Positions 32,070-44,343 of a stretch of 64,000 bases of DNA are shown one piece after another. Location: the NCBI GenBank assembly GCA_022315425.1, contig JAIUPT010000034.1:868001-932000 (forward strand), in the 5' to 3' direction. The notes beneath the pieces were generated by a model. It saw only the letters and a list, made by a program, of their open reading frames with translations, made no database searches and was not told the DNA's origin. Each line of letters begins with the position of its first letter. The first letter of the stretch is position 1. Made by a program: the position numbers and the translations under genes. Origin of the DNA: Pseudevernia furfuracea. Taxonomy: Eukaryota > Ascomycota > Lecanoromycetes > Lecanorales > Parmeliaceae.

Positions 32070-32508
32070 GATGATAGATACGTGACAGAATATGAAGAAG
32101 AGAACTTAGTTGTATGAAGGAAAGGGTGACTACTTATTTCGAAACACTGGGAGGGTCACGTGACTTAGCGCGCCACGACTTTCAGGGTTAACACATCACA
32201 TATCTTGAGCTTTAACAATTTTCGACCCACTTGAAACGCCGGCTACATCTTACTAAAAATAACTACTATCCCGCGGTCCTCTACTAGTTTGTGAAAGGTA
32301 TCATAGACACCTTCATCAAGTACAACCCTACTGAGGAAGGATTAATGTTGCTTTTATGACCTTGCACCACCGTGAAATCCTTATAGACAGTGCTTTGCGA
32401 TTAAACCTAAGAGGAGAGAGGGTGTCAAAGGACCATCACTGCGTTTATAGAGATGAGGCTCAGGCATTACATCCACGCGTAAAGAGCTCTACAATGTAGG
32501 CCAGAAAG
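32070..32508. other. Intergenic region
   Basis: Promoter side of the 405-residue gene; nothing else recognised. Confidence 0.5.
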
Positions 32509-32890
32509 TTACCTGAAACCCAGCTGTGCTTCACCGTCACTCCAGCAATGCCCTTTGTTCAAGACTGTTAACATATTCGCTTCATCTTGAGGAACTTCCG
32601 TACCGGAAAATTCAATTAGGAGTCCGGACTTTGGATGTCTCGACAAAGGCGCCTCATACCAGGTTTCGAGAAAAGTTCCACGCTGATACCGCATCTCGCT
32701 AATCCGCTCACCGAAGAATGGTTCATCAGATGCATAGTTTGTCCTATGTAAGTATATCGTTGGTCAAGAAAGGTTACCCTGGATATGGGGGCGTTCCTAA
32801 GATCCGAACCATCTCCTGAAGAATCCCGCTGAAAGAGCCTACGATGAATTCCCGGCAAAGTCGCAATTCAGCTCTAAGCCTTCCGCAAAC
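32509..32890 (-). CDS. Unrecognised coding fragment, open 5' end
   Basis: Two exons can be joined: from about 32890 to 32778 and 32743 to 32509, across a 34 bp intron (GTAACC..TAG). The combined frame reads as coherent protein (ELRLCREFIVGSFSGIL, then QEMVRILGTPPYPGTNYA, then GERISEMRYQRGTFLETW, LIEFSGTEVP and a terminal EAQLGFR). No ATG was found at the 5' end and the intron is unusually short, so this may be the 3' end of a truncated gene. I do not recognise the family. It stands alone between the 405-residue gene and the tandem secreted-protein genes. Confidence 0.35.
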
Positions 32891-33671
32891 TTGCGAAGTT
32901 TTTGCTGTCTTTGCAACTCCAGAATAGAGTAATGTCGCTACCCGCGCCGCGCGATTCGCTAATCTTTATGGCCTTCAGCGAGATCGAAACTCTACGCACA
33001 ATGAGTGGTCGACAATGGATTTTAGAGTTCGCGTATTGTCATGAGAGCAACTGAGTGTGTATATGTGATTGGGCCGTCTGAACGCGAGCGTCAGCAGGCC
33101 TAGACAGGCATAGCATAGACCTTAGTGAAGATGTGTATAGGCGTGGGTGGGCGGGACAAGATACTACTCGTGTAGTTCCGACAGAGATGAAAAAAAACTA
33201 AGATTGCAAGACATGTATATAAATAGAGCCTCTTGATAACACAAAGTCTTGCTGTAGTCACTCTTCCTGTTTTATAGACAGCTGATATTGCAATATACGA
33301 CATGCGATATTATCCATGAGGCCCACAGACCCACAGTCCTACCGTGATGAGTAAATTCGACTAACACAAGTAGGGACTAAAAACATTTCTTCACTGGACC
33401 GGAAGGCAAGACATTAGCCGAAGGAACACACCTTATTTGGAAATGTTGATATCTAAGTGAAAGGGCTGCCAGCTACAAAGCTTTCAAATAGAAAACAACT
33501 CGCAGATCTCTTCCACCATTTATCTCCAGCTACACCCCGAAACACAGCGAAACGCCCACACACATCAACCGAATTGCAAGAGATATTGCTGCTCAGCCGC
33601 AGAAGACAGAGCATCCGTACAGGTACGATTTCAGCCTAGCCGCCCACGGCATCTCCACTCCTACTCAGCCA
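32891..33671. other. Intergenic region
   Basis: No gene seen; 3' flank of the first tandem secreted-protein gene. Confidence 0.5.
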
Positions 33672-34143
33672 TCAATTGGGCGTTGGGCTGCAGACGGCCA
33701 CAGTGGTCGTGGATTCGGGCTCAACCACAAATGTGGTAGTTTCAATAGGCTACACGCCGTCGTCAGCGAAAACTTTCATCCAGTCCTTCAGCAGGCCAAG
33801 AAGGGAAAAAAAAAATCTTACGAGCCCAACCCCAAAACAATTTCTGGGAACGACGGTCACGTCTGCGCAGCCCTCGCAATCGAAAGACTGGGTGACGGTC
33901 GCGACGAACGGCACCTCAAATATTGTGATTGTCTCGGTAGGTCCATTGAAGGGCGCGCAGGGGGTGGCGGTGTAGGTGCATTGCTGGATTGGGCCACCTG
34001 GATTGATCGAGCCGCCTTGGGCTAGGGCAACGCTGTGTCTATTATCAAGATCGTCAGAAAGGAAGGACAGTGGGTAGGGAGATGGGTGTTTACACGGTTG
34101 CTGCGCCAGCGATGATGCTTGCAGCTATTGAGAGGTACTTCAT
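33672..34143 (-). CDS. Small secreted protein, tandem copy A
   Basis: Three exons: 34143-34094, 34032-33822 and 33749-33672, with introns of 61 and 72 bp (GTAAAC..CAG, GTAAGA..TAG); 112 residues. The first exon is a signal peptide (MKYLSIAASIIAGAAT...) ending at ALAQ. The mature protein has cysteines at QQCTYTATPC, SFDCEGCADV, RNCFG and a C-terminal VAVCSPTPN, and is rich in Thr/Val strands (GPTETITIF, PIETTTFVVEPESTTT). The pattern TATPC.. GPTETIT.. FDC.GC.DVTVVPR is shared with copy B at 35264-35720, and intron positions and phases are identical. It is a fungal cell-surface or effector-type secreted protein without known function. Single-exon readings of this locus on the plus strand are shadows. 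Confidence 0.75.
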
Positions 34144-35263
34144 ATTGCGTATGCTGAGCTGTATCAGATTTGGGAGAAAGATGACAGATGAGGAAACCAC
34201 TGTTGATGAATGATCGTACTGAACTCAAGAAGGGCGTGGCCGCGCGAGGGTTTATGTACCCTTCCGGGGGCCACAGAGAGGCTTTTTAGCTCCGTCTGAT
34301 ATCTATAAAAGCGGTCATCCCCTCTCTGTCTGTGCAATGATAAGCCTGATAATGAAGAATTCTTTTCTGTTGACTAAATAACCGATATCATCTTCTCCGC
34401 TGCTGACTCACATCACATGTCTTATGAAGCAGTATACGGGAGGCCGATGAGCAGAAATCGGAAGTCGGGTCCGTCTTACCGTCAGTCTTATACGGCTGAG
34501 ACTAAGAATCTCGAACAAGAATCACGATGCAAGGAAACAGAGTTACACAGCGTTGATCGAAAAAAAATTCTCCACCAATTCAAGGTACTGACAGATAGCA
34601 CAAGTACGCAGATTTATACTGTGACTGTGATCAAGGCTTGAACTTGGGATAGCAGATTATAGCAACTCTGGCTTCCCGGAACAGCCGGTGGGATGAGTCA
34701 GGTGTCTAGTGTTCGTGATTTAAACCTTAGACAGTATTGGTTGCTATTCCTTAACCAAATGTTGTTTAGGAATGACACCAAAAATTCTGCGTAAGAATAT
34801 TTAAATCTGACACCTCACATTGCAAGTAGTTCTGAGGTGCAATTCTCTACCCTTTGTTCATGACTTCTGGCCAATCCTACTACAGAACAATGACCCAAGA
34901 GGTGACCAAGAAGCTGGAATGCGCTCAGATAGTCGATGAATAGGGTAGCAGAGGTATGAATCAGGAAGTGGCTTAGCATAAGGAGAGGAACATTTGGAGC
35001 ACCGGCCTAAATACTACCGGATATCTGTATACCGTAACAAGAGGACCATATTGAGGGGAATCAAGGACCATCTCTGCATTGCTGGCGAACATTTCGCAGC
35101 TATATAACCGTTCAACGTGATCTATACCCAAATTGGCTGCAACAATGGACAACAAATCAATGTCAAGGAAAGAGCGATTGCGGCTCAGTAGTAACATGGA
35201 AATGTATGAAAAGCCAAGACCTCCATCTAGCAGTCCGCCACATCTCTACGTTTTCCGAATTCA
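34144..35263. other. Spacer between tandem secreted-protein genes
   Basis: The part next to copy A (34144-34505) is its promoter and resembles the region 35721-36125 upstream of copy B, for example CTCCGTCTGAT versus CTCCATCTGAT, and GTCTTACCGTCA versus GTCTTACGGTCA. The rest has no gene. Confidence 0.55.
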
Positions 35264-35720
35264 TTAGTTAGGCGTCGGGCTGCAGACGTCCACGGTGGTA
35301 GTTGCCTGAGCATTTTCATATATGAAAGTGGTGGTTTCAATAGGCTAGAGTTCGCACAATCATTCATTAGTAAATTTAGCCAATCATTAAGCAAACAAGG
35401 AAGACTTACAACTCCTAGACCGCAGAACCTAGGAACGACAGTCACATCTTGACAACCTTGACAGTCGAAGGACTGGGTAGCCGTAGAGGTGAATGGCTGC
35501 TCATACACGGTGATTGTTTCGGTGGGACCAATCAAGGTCTGGCAGGGAGTGGCCGTGAAGGTACATGTGGCTGGCTCTTCTGGGCCCTGGGCTAGGGCGG
35601 CGCTGTGTCTGTAAATAAGATGTCAGAGAAAGCAGGGACATTGTATGTTGAGATGGTTGAAGATGTTTACACTATCACTGCACAAGCGATGGTGCTTGCA
35701 ATTGCTGAGAGGAACTTCAT
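35264..35720 (-). CDS. Small secreted protein, tandem copy B
   Basis: Exons 35720-35671, 35602-35410 and 35344-35264, introns 68 and 65 bp (GTAAAC..CAG, GTAAGT..TAG); 107 residues. Signal peptide MKFLSAIASTIACAVI..ALAQ, then ATCTFTATPC, GPTETITVYEQPFTSTATQ, SFDCQGCQDVTVVPRFCG and a C-terminal VDVCSPTPN. Exon boundaries and phases are the same as in copy A, and upstream sequence is also alignable, so the pair arose by a segmental tandem duplication. A TATAAAG element lies at 35834-35840 on the minus strand, about 115 bp from the ATG. The mature sequence has drifted more at the N-terminus and in the exon 3 tail than in the FDC.GC core. Function unknown. Confidence 0.75.
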
Positions 35721-38055
35721 CTTGAGGGTGTCTGATTGAACTCAAATATGCTTAGCTAGAGCAGGCTTTGGATGAAGATAGCTGATGTGCTGTTGATGGA
35801 TGGTGATAGTGAATACACAGAGGATGCGACGGTCTTTATACATTTCTGGTCTACAGAGGGGCCTTTCAGCTCCATCTGATGCCTATGCTGAGTATGAAAG
35901 CTGACGTTCGATCACATTCTGAGAATGAGCCTCGTAAGGCAGAGAACTCTCACGTTGACTGGATGGTGGAGGCTCTATTTCTTGCATTTGAGTCACAGTA
36001 CAAGTTTTGTGGAGCAGAATTGTGGAGCAGTATTCAGGCGGGCAATAAGCACTCAAACTGGTTTGGCGAGAAACTTGGTATGGTCTCGGGTTGGTCTTAC
36101 GGTCACATACGGCTGGGACGGTAAGTTTCACGAACCTGTCGCACAGCTTACCTCGGTATTTCATGCATCGGTGACACACAAACTATCCGTCTCTTCGCTA
36201 TTGGTAAGATCGCGTCTATGATGGTCTGCCATTTCGGTATCCGCAAGCCATCGAACGGCAGCAGACTCTCATCAACAGTACAAGCTCGAGCTGCAAAATC
36301 CACTCGAGATGCACAATTTTTTGCTTCTCAATATTAATTACAGCCGCACGTGGCCAATGGACTAGGAAGTTATTGGTATCCTGTGCAAGGCACCAGAGTC
36401 TCGACGCGCTATAATCTTACGGAAATCGACGGATGTTCCCGTCGGGGTCAGATAGGTCTCGTGATTCAGTGGCTACCTGTGTTAGCTTGCTTAGAAACGG
36501 AGGACAAGATTACATAATTCCAAGAAGGTCACAGGGCCTCTGACATTGTCTCATTCTAGTCTGCAAACAAGCGGTGACAGGGATGCCTATCGAGTGAGTC
36601 GGAAATGAGTGAACCAGGTTCTTTTGGTTCAGTCAATGATCGTCGTTTTGTCTTCCACAGCGGTTTCGTGGGAGCAAGTAATGCTTGTGGCAACTGGCAA
36701 GGCTAGAAAATCTCTGCGAACGCCACAAAGTCTTCGACTTTGTCTGATTCAGGCCTGGATATGAAAGCTGAGCTCGGATGAAGGCGACTCTGAGTAAGAC
36801 GGAGCTCCGCAATTCAAAGATTGCCTCTCATTTTTGACCGGGCGATGGAAACAAAATTCCCTGCAGACGACTCGTTTGCGGGATGGGTTGCTCAATACAA
36901 CTTCAGCAAGGCTAGATATTACTTAACTCAAAGCATGGGTCAACCTTGCAGTGGAGCGTTGGAGCCATGCATCAGTTACAGCATGTATGCCCTCTAAAGA
37001 CGTGCATAAACTGATTGTGCTTGGCCAACGAGGGTTTCTCACTGACTTTGGTGAGGGAATATCTTCGCGTGTCGAGTCGAGGACAGAAGACTGAGCGGTA
37101 TTGGATGCCTATACCTCGAACGGAGATAAATAGCGAGCTGAGTAGTATTACCTCGAGGTCACACGGAGCCGCAGCTGCATCTGAGTGGGCTATTCACCAG
37201 CCTTGCGGGTCCCGAATTGCGGACTTCGGTACCCCATCTGGTCATATTGTGCTCCGCCTGTGCCAACAAATCAAACAATACGAATTGCCCATGCTCATCA
37301 TGTGTGTGAAAAGGTTGACATAGAATATAGGCGCCAGTCCGCCCACATGCCTATATTGTTTCCGATTAAAGTTCTGACCTGCAGCCTCTCGGGTCAGAAA
37401 TTGCGATGTCCCATTCCAGCTGCATATTGAGACATAGGTGGCTACTTTATGTAATCACATTCTGATCTAGACGCTCGAGATATTTTAGGCGGCTGACCGC
37501 AGGATATGCTCTGATTAGCTGAGCGGCCGTACCTTGCACATTTTGCATGTGGGCTTACCTCGTTTTCCCATCACTTTACATACGGCGTTGTCTCCGCCAA
37601 AGCTGTCTCAAATCGCGATCTTATAGCCTTATCCCATACCCTGGCCAATTGTGTGTAAATACAAATATTGGATGAGATATGATGCTGATTGAATGTCAAT
37701 TCTTAGTACCTCTCATCCTTCGTATCCCCAGCAAAAGATCGATAGCCCACATCTTCAAAGCACAGATTCATTCAGCGCCGACCTTTAATCAAATTTGAAG
37801 AAGTTGTGAGGTAGAAAAGAAAGAAGAGAAACTGGCAGTGCTAATGATGGCTCCTGCTTTGTTTCCGAGGATTCCGATGCAATTCCGAGCGCCGAAGTTG
37901 AGCCGGCATCATGACCATCTTTCCGAGAGCGGAGATGTTTCCCTCCAAAGAGAAGACCTGTCAGCTCCTCTTGCCTTGTCCGCCTTATGTGAATACCAAT
38001 GGTCTTGCCGTCTCTTGAGTTAATTGCTGTATTGTGACCTGTTAGTGCTTCAGAC
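35721..38055. other. Intergenic region
   Basis: About 2.3 kb. The first 400 bp are the duplicated promoter of copy B. The remaining frames (37015-37323, 37185-37430) show no domain. The last 300 bp are the PrpD promoter. Confidence 0.5.
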
Positions 38056-39841
38056 ATGTCCTCTGTGCTGCGGACGGTCAACCGAACAGCGTTTCGGCAG
38101 CTGCAACAGCAAACATCTTTCTCTCGTTGCTTATGTGCGAACACTCCGACGAAAACGCCATTATATTTGCTGCAGACTTCGAAACCATATCCTCCTGCTC
38201 CTTCAAGAAGTGCCTTCTCCACAATGGCCGCTTTGAAGTCAAATGCCCCCGCAGTGTCCGGCGTCAGGGAATTCGATCCAGAGATCAAGGACATGGCGAG
38301 CTACATCCACAATTACAAAATTGACTCGGACCTTGCTGTATGTAAATAGCCTTGCCACGATCTTTGATCATGCGCGCCATTGACTCTATGTCTTCAAAAG
38401 TATGAAACCGCGCGTTATGTCTTCCTTGATACCATCGGCTGCGGCCTCGAAGCCCTTCGATTCAAAGAATGCACCAAGCTTCTCGGGCCCATCGTTGAGG
38501 GGACCGTCGTCCCGCATGGTACTCGAGTGCCCGGTACTCCTTATGTCCTTGATCCCGTCAATGGTGCCTTCAACATTGGAGCCATGATTCGCTGGTTGGA
38601 CTACAACGACTGCTGGCTGGCAGCTGAATGGGGCCACCCTTCGGACAATTTGGGAGGCATACTTGCGGTAGCTGATTGGATATCGAGAACGAATCGTGCC
38701 GGAGGACACATTGGGAATGGGACCATCGTGAAGATTAAAGATGTGTTGGAAGCGATGATCAAGGCACATGAGATACAAGGATGCTTGGCGCTGGAAAATT
38801 CCTACAACAAGGTTGGATTGGATCATGTTGTGCTGGTCAAAGTCGCCACGGCGGCCGTAGTCTCGAAGATGCTAGGACTACCGGAAAGACAGACCGCGGA
38901 TGCCATATCCCAGGCTTGGGTTGATGGACAGAGCTTGCGGACATACCGACACTCGCCGAACACGATGTCGAGAAAATCTTGGGCGGCGGGCGATGCATGT
39001 CAAAGGGCCGTCAACTTGGTTCTGAAGGTGCAAAAAGGCGAGCATGGCGTTCCCACAGTACTCTCAGCTCCAGTCTGGGGTTTTTACGACGTAGCCTTCA
39101 AAAACAAGAAGTTCGAGTTTCAACGACCATACGGAAGCTACGTGATGGAGAACATCCTCTTCAAAGTCTCATACCCAGGTACATCCTCTCCTTACCCTTT
39201 TACTCTCAGCAGCGCTAACGCTTTCCGCAGCCGAATTCCACTCCCAAACCGCCATCGAAGCCGCCAAAAAGATCAACGTCCAACTCGCAGAACAGGGCAA
39301 GTCCGCAAAAGACATCAAATCCATCACCTGCCGTACCCATGAAGCTTGCATCCGCATCATCGACAAACAGCACAAACCCATGGACAACTTCGCCGACAGA
39401 GACCACTGCATACAGTACATGGTAGCCACCATGCTCGTTTTCAACCGTCTCCACGCGACCGACTACACCGATGGCTCGGAGGCTGCCACAAGCCCCCTCG
39501 TTGAAGATTTGAGGAGAAACATCTCTTGTGTCGAAGACCCCGAGTTCACCAGAGCCTACCACGATCCTAACATGCGAACGATACCGAATGCACTTACCGT
39601 AACGCTGAATGATGGCACGGTGCTCGAAGAGTCGGTCGTCGAGGCGCCGCTAGGGCATAAGTTGAGGAGAGAGGAGGCGAAGCCAGAGATATTGGAGAAA
39701 TTTGAAAGGCATCTTGGGGCACACTTTGAATCGGAGAAAGTGCAAGAGCTGGTTGAGCTGGGGAAGAACAAGGAGAAGCTGGAGAACATGGGCGTTGATG
39801 AGTACATGGATAAGTACGTGAAAGAAAAGATGGAGTGGTAG
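38056..39841 (+). CDS. 2-methylcitrate dehydratase (MmgE/PrpD family), mitochondrial
   Basis: Three exons: 38056-38337, 38401-39178, 39231-39841; introns of 63 and 52 bp (GTATGT..AAG, GTACAT..CAG); 556 residues. The first ~55 residues are rich in Arg, Ser, Thr and Gln with no acids, a mitochondrial targeting peptide. A second in-frame ATG at 38224 with good context (CACAATGGC) would remove it and yield a cytosolic form. The catalytic body shows PrpD-family blocks: ARYVFLDTIGCGLEALRF, PVNGAFNIGAMIRWLDYNDCWLAAEWGHPSDNLGGILA, ENSYNKVGLDHVVLVK, SWAAGDACQRAV, and in the last exon IDKQHKPMDNFADRDHCIQYM. It dehydrates 2-methylcitrate in the methylcitrate cycle, which clears propionyl-CoA from odd-chain fatty acids and Val/Ile/Met. 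The other cycle genes are not in the window, as expected in fungi. Confidence 0.93.
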
Positions 39842-40303
39842 ATTTTAGGCTCGGGGAAGATGTGTCATCCTTTGAAACGCTACATACACATTGCTGAACG
39901 AACTAATGCCGCCGCTTTTTCCCTTGTTTTCCTGCGCACCCACTTTGCGCCCCCGTTGCAGCAGACTCCATCAAAGGCTTTTACTACCCGTACAAATTCA
40001 TTTAGCATCGCCGCAAGGACTGCGGTGTCCTTCAAGCCTGTCAGTCACACACGAAATCCGTCCATCAGACGAGAAGTGATTGCACCAAAATTTACGAAGA
40101 AATTATTCATCTCTCAAACACCTCAAGCATTAGCATTAGACGGCCATTCATAGCTTACGTCGGTATCTGTTAGCCCTGCGGGACATGTTAACGAAGAGAA
40201 TATTTATCCAAGAGCTCATCTGACGAAAAGGAGGGGAGATCTAGGTAACTCGCAAATCGTATGGAGAAGGGTATCTATGTATAGAGTCTTTGGACTAGTA
40301 GTC

Positions 40304-40335
40304 CGGACGGTCTGAGTTGGTTTAGAGACCGTCCG
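40304..40335. repeat. 10-bp perfect hairpin with GACGGT cluster
   Basis: CGGACGGTCT at 40304-40313 pairs exactly with AGACCGTCCG at 40326-40335 around a 12-base loop. Downstream, to 40400, GACGGT recurs at least three more times. It could be a hairpin, a binding-site cluster or a repeat relic. Confidence 0.6.
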
Positions 40336-40658
40336 AATTGTGTATAGCTTCCTTTTTAGACGGTCTAGGCTTTTGGACGGACGGTTTGGACGGTTTGGGA
40401 GCATTGGTCTGCAGTCTGCAGGCGAGGATTAGCCTAGCACGGACAAAGGCAAAGGTAGCAGGCACGGCTGCCAATTATCCATTCGGCAGCATCGATGGGC
40501 TGTTCCACAGGCTGATTCTGTTGTGAGTAGATAGACAGACAGATAGATTCGTTTCGTCAGACAGATTCGACCTCCCACACCAATCCAAGCTGCACGTTTC
40601 AACCTCTCTTTTCCCCCCCACGTGCAGTAAGCGTATGCACAAACGTACGTATCTTTGA

Positions 40659-40676
40659 TGCATGCATGCATGCATG
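40659..40676. repeat. (ATGC)n microsatellite
   Basis: About four and a half units of a self-complementary tetranucleotide. Confidence 0.8.
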
Positions 40677-42060
40677 TTCCATCATCACCCCTACCTACCA
40701 CTCACAACCACCCTCAATCACAAAAAGGACCAGAAACGGCAATCAGGTTGGCTAAGCTGAATATAAAACCACCAATTTCCGAACCTCGTCCCTCTCCTCC
40801 CCTCAAACCAAAACCCCTTTGCCAAGAATCGGGTTCGAATATCTTGTGTTTAGGTTTAGGCTCCTTCTTTTGCGGCTTTCCCCTTCCCTTCCCCCTCCAC
40901 CCTATATCATACCATACTCAGCACGCGGTGGATAGAGCACAACCCCCCCCCCCCTCCCCCTCCACCACAAAAGGGCGCGCCCAATTCTCCAATCCACTAA
41001 AGATATCCCGCGCGTCGTCGTCGTCGTCATTGCCAAATACATTTCCACCTCTAGCCCGTCTTGCCATTCCGACAATCACCAGTCCCAGCGCCGCGACGGC
41101 GACGGCGGTAGTTGAGCGCTGTGCTTTCTTTCGGGTCTAGTCGCTGGGTGCAGCTGATGGCGTCGGGGAGGGGCGGGTATATATATATACTTTTTCCCAA
41201 AAGGCTACTACGGTGGATTGGATGGATGACGGGAAGACGTGTAGATCTTTGGTCTGGGGAGGGCCAGGCCATGGGGCTTTTCATGGCCTCGTGGTTTGTG
41301 GTTAGCGGCAATGGACTAAGGCGGCAACGGCTGTACGCTTGGAAACATATATGCAGTGTGGAAAGGACGAGACGATTTCCAACGTGCGTTTATGTCGATT
41401 GGGGCTTTTTCCGTGAGGTGAGCGAATGTTTATTTTGTTTTGGTTTTGTTTTGTTAGTGGGAGGGTTGGGATTGGGTGTGTGGTTGCGCCATGCGATGAG
41501 TGCAGTCGGTGAGTGCGTTGTGGGTTCGTTGTTTGGGTCCGGGAAGGATGAATGCCTGACTTTGGTCGAGTACGCGGCTGTGGATCGGCTGTAAGATGGA
41601 TGGATATATTATTGCAGAAGCCTCGGTGGTCTGCTGCTCTGGCGTCTACGATGGGCGCTCGCTGTCGTCTCCTCTCCTCTAGCATGAAACATTCGGCGGC
41701 GTTTTGGGATGTGGGCTGTGTTTTCTTCGGCTTGAAGAAGACTACTAAGACCCATAGTTGCGAGAGGGTCGGAAGTGGAGATAAGTTGCCTAGATGCGTG
41801 TTTTAGAGATGTTATGTTGATGAATACTAAGATTAAAATTTTCACTACCGAGGGATCGTGAGTAGAAGACTGATAGAAGGTAAGGGGCCTCCGAAGGAAC
41901 TCCGAAGGAGGGGGAGGGGGGGTTAGATTAGACAACGAGTGCTGTAGATGCCAAAATTGGCGCTTAGGTCATCCCCAAGGGATATGCAATGCCTAAATGT
42001 TTGATTTGGGGATGAGTACCGAGTGGGCAAAGGACGAGGTTCCTAAAAAAATAAAGAGGT

Positions 42061-42116
42061 GGTCGACGAATTCAGGCACTTATTCACTGGTCGACGAATT
42101 CAGGCACTTATTCACT
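42061..42116. repeat. 28-bp tandem duplication
   Basis: Two identical units, 42061-42088 and 42089-42116, each starting GGTCGACGAATTC; a partial third (GGTCGA) follows. The GTCGACGAATTC core fuses SalI and EcoRI sites. Confidence 0.9.
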
Positions 42117-42760
42117 GGTCGAACAAGACTTTTGCAATGCTGGAGTGACAAGGGACCGAACCCAAAACGTGCATGAACAAAACTGACAAGAGAGCCAGCA
42201 GAAGAAAAATCCAGGGAATCCAGCTTCCTCTTGCACCAACCCGCCCACCTCAATTCAACCGAGTCCTCAAGCCGACAGATACCCCCTGTCCTCGACAGAC
42301 AGATGAAGACGTCGAAAACCCAACAACGTTAACATCAGGACCTGAGAAGACAACCAAAAGGAACGTTCAAACCCGTTGCAGGCTGGGACTTGATACGAAC
42401 ACACTCGTTTCTTTCTATTTCCAATTGCCTTTGGACTGTGGAATCGAGACTCGGTTTGGGCGGGCGCTGGGATGGGAATGAGAGAGAGAGGGGGGGGGGG
42501 AGCACTCAATGAGTCAACAATGTGAGCGGAGCCTGCAGGGAAAGGTGGGAGGTTCGTAGATGGATTTCAAACCCGTGGCGGGAACCTGTAACCAAAAAAC
42601 CCTCTCCTCATGCGGATTTCGATGAATAGTAATGATGATGATGATAGATATGCATGTACGTAGGTACAAATACATACATACATACATATTAACCCCGGTA
42701 AAAGACCATTGAAATTTGCCAAGGTCGCTTTTTCTGTCTTTGTTTTTTCCAGCCTTTGGG

Positions 42761-42793
42761 GAGTGAGTGAGTGAGTGAGTGAGTGAGTGAGTG
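42761..42793. repeat. (GAGT)8 microsatellite
   Basis: Eight perfect units plus one base. Confidence 0.95.
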
Positions 42794-43357
42794 GGGCCTT
42801 TTTACATATCTACCTTATCTAGCTAGACATAGGGGGACTTCCAGGTACGTACCAAGCAAGGGACGGCACCTGTTTATGTACCTGTACCTGTCTGTACCTT
42901 TATCGTCCCGAGACCTCGTGCGTTTTACATACTAACCTGCGCATCATAAGCCTCGTACGCATCCATCCGCACCCTCGCTCGGATCCATTCAATGCAGTGA
43001 TGCCACCCACCCACCATGCACGTATCGCGTGCGTGCGCCGCGCAGTCTGCAGTCTTGCAGGAGGGAAAGATCGAATCTCCATTGCGGGGGGCGATGGGGC
43101 GACGTATGATGATTGTCGTCGAGCCAGTACTCTAACTAGAGTCTCTTTGCATCAAAGGGCCAGTCCAACTGTTCCAGCGAGATATTTATTTTTTCGGTGG
43201 GAGGGAAATTATTTCGTCGCCGGCGAGAATTTATTTCCAAACAATGTCTTGTCGCCGTCTTGTCGTCGTCGTCGATTGTCGACTGTCGAATAAGTTAATA
43301 AAAATCCACACCTCGCACCTCCCCCGCAAATGTCGGCCACAATTTCCAACCGCCAAG

Positions 43358-43374
43358 CCCCCCCCCCCCCCCCC
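43358..43374. repeat. C17 homopolymer
   Basis: Seventeen consecutive C on the plus strand; prone to polymerase slippage, so the length may be unreliable. Confidence 0.95.
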
Positions 43375-44317
43375 TTTGCCTTTCCTTCTCTAAAGTAAGG
43401 GGTGTGCGAGCGGATAAAGCTGCATAATCCACCCGCATCTGCATTTCGGGCTAACCTAGCCCACTGGACTAGCCCGCACGTCGTCTTTTTCCAAGCCTCC
43501 AAGGTATCTAACTCTCGGTACTCTACTTTTTTTCAATACCGTAACTCCGTACTATCCGGGGTCCCACATGGTCCCCAAAAAGTCAGAAAAGACCCTGCTG
43601 CCCCTGCCCCTGCCCCTGCCCTGCCCTGCATAATGCATTACCGTAAATACCCCTTATGCACCACCAACCAATAATGCTCCGAAGACAAATAAATAATATC
43701 CCGAGAGATCTGCGCAGCATGTGTGTGTGCATCTCCCCTAGGTGCCTTTACTGTATGCTTAAGCCCCTTGGAAAAGCCTTCTTTATAAGTTTGCAGCAAT
43801 CGTGGCTTGAGACTCTCGTTTCTATTCTAATTATTGGTAAGGAGCCGCGCCTCCAGCCTTCGTATTTTTCGCCTGCACTGGAAAGAAGGAACCAAAGAAA
43901 AAAGAAAGAACTATTATTGGCTTGACTTCAAAAAGAAATCATCGGTGAGGTCATCGCCGGCTGGAAATAGTTTGTTCCGATCATTAATATTAATATTATT
44001 GCCTATGATTATTGTTGCTATTATTTGTCATTCAATAATATTTTCAATCATGATTCTTTCTTCTTTGCGCATGTGGAAACACCGATTCCAATCTGCGCGC
44101 GCCACGCGGGGCTATCTCCTAAAGTAAATCGTAGCAAATTAACTGATCGTCCATGTACCGCATCTTGCTTTCATCGCCATTTTTCACCCGAAACTTGGTC
44201 GGGAGACTGACTGACTGGCTGACTTTTCGCCGAAATGACAGAAGTAGGCAAATAATGAAGTGGGAGCAGATGGAGCTCCGATGTTACATATTATTATTCA
44301 GTAGTAGATGTACAATG

Positions 44318-44343
44318 ATAATAATAATAATAATAATAATAAT
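44318..44343. repeat. (ATA)n microsatellite
   Basis: About nine trinucleotide units. Confidence 0.9.

Noticed and set aside
33676..33975. Plus-strand frame of 99 codons over the tandem secreted gene A
   Set aside because: It is the antisense shadow of exons 2-3 of the minus-strand gene, which has consistent splice sites and a paralogue.
41112..41594. 160-codon plus frame in the simple-repeat-rich gap
   Set aside because: Skewed Gly/Val/Trp composition, no domain and no splice or start support.
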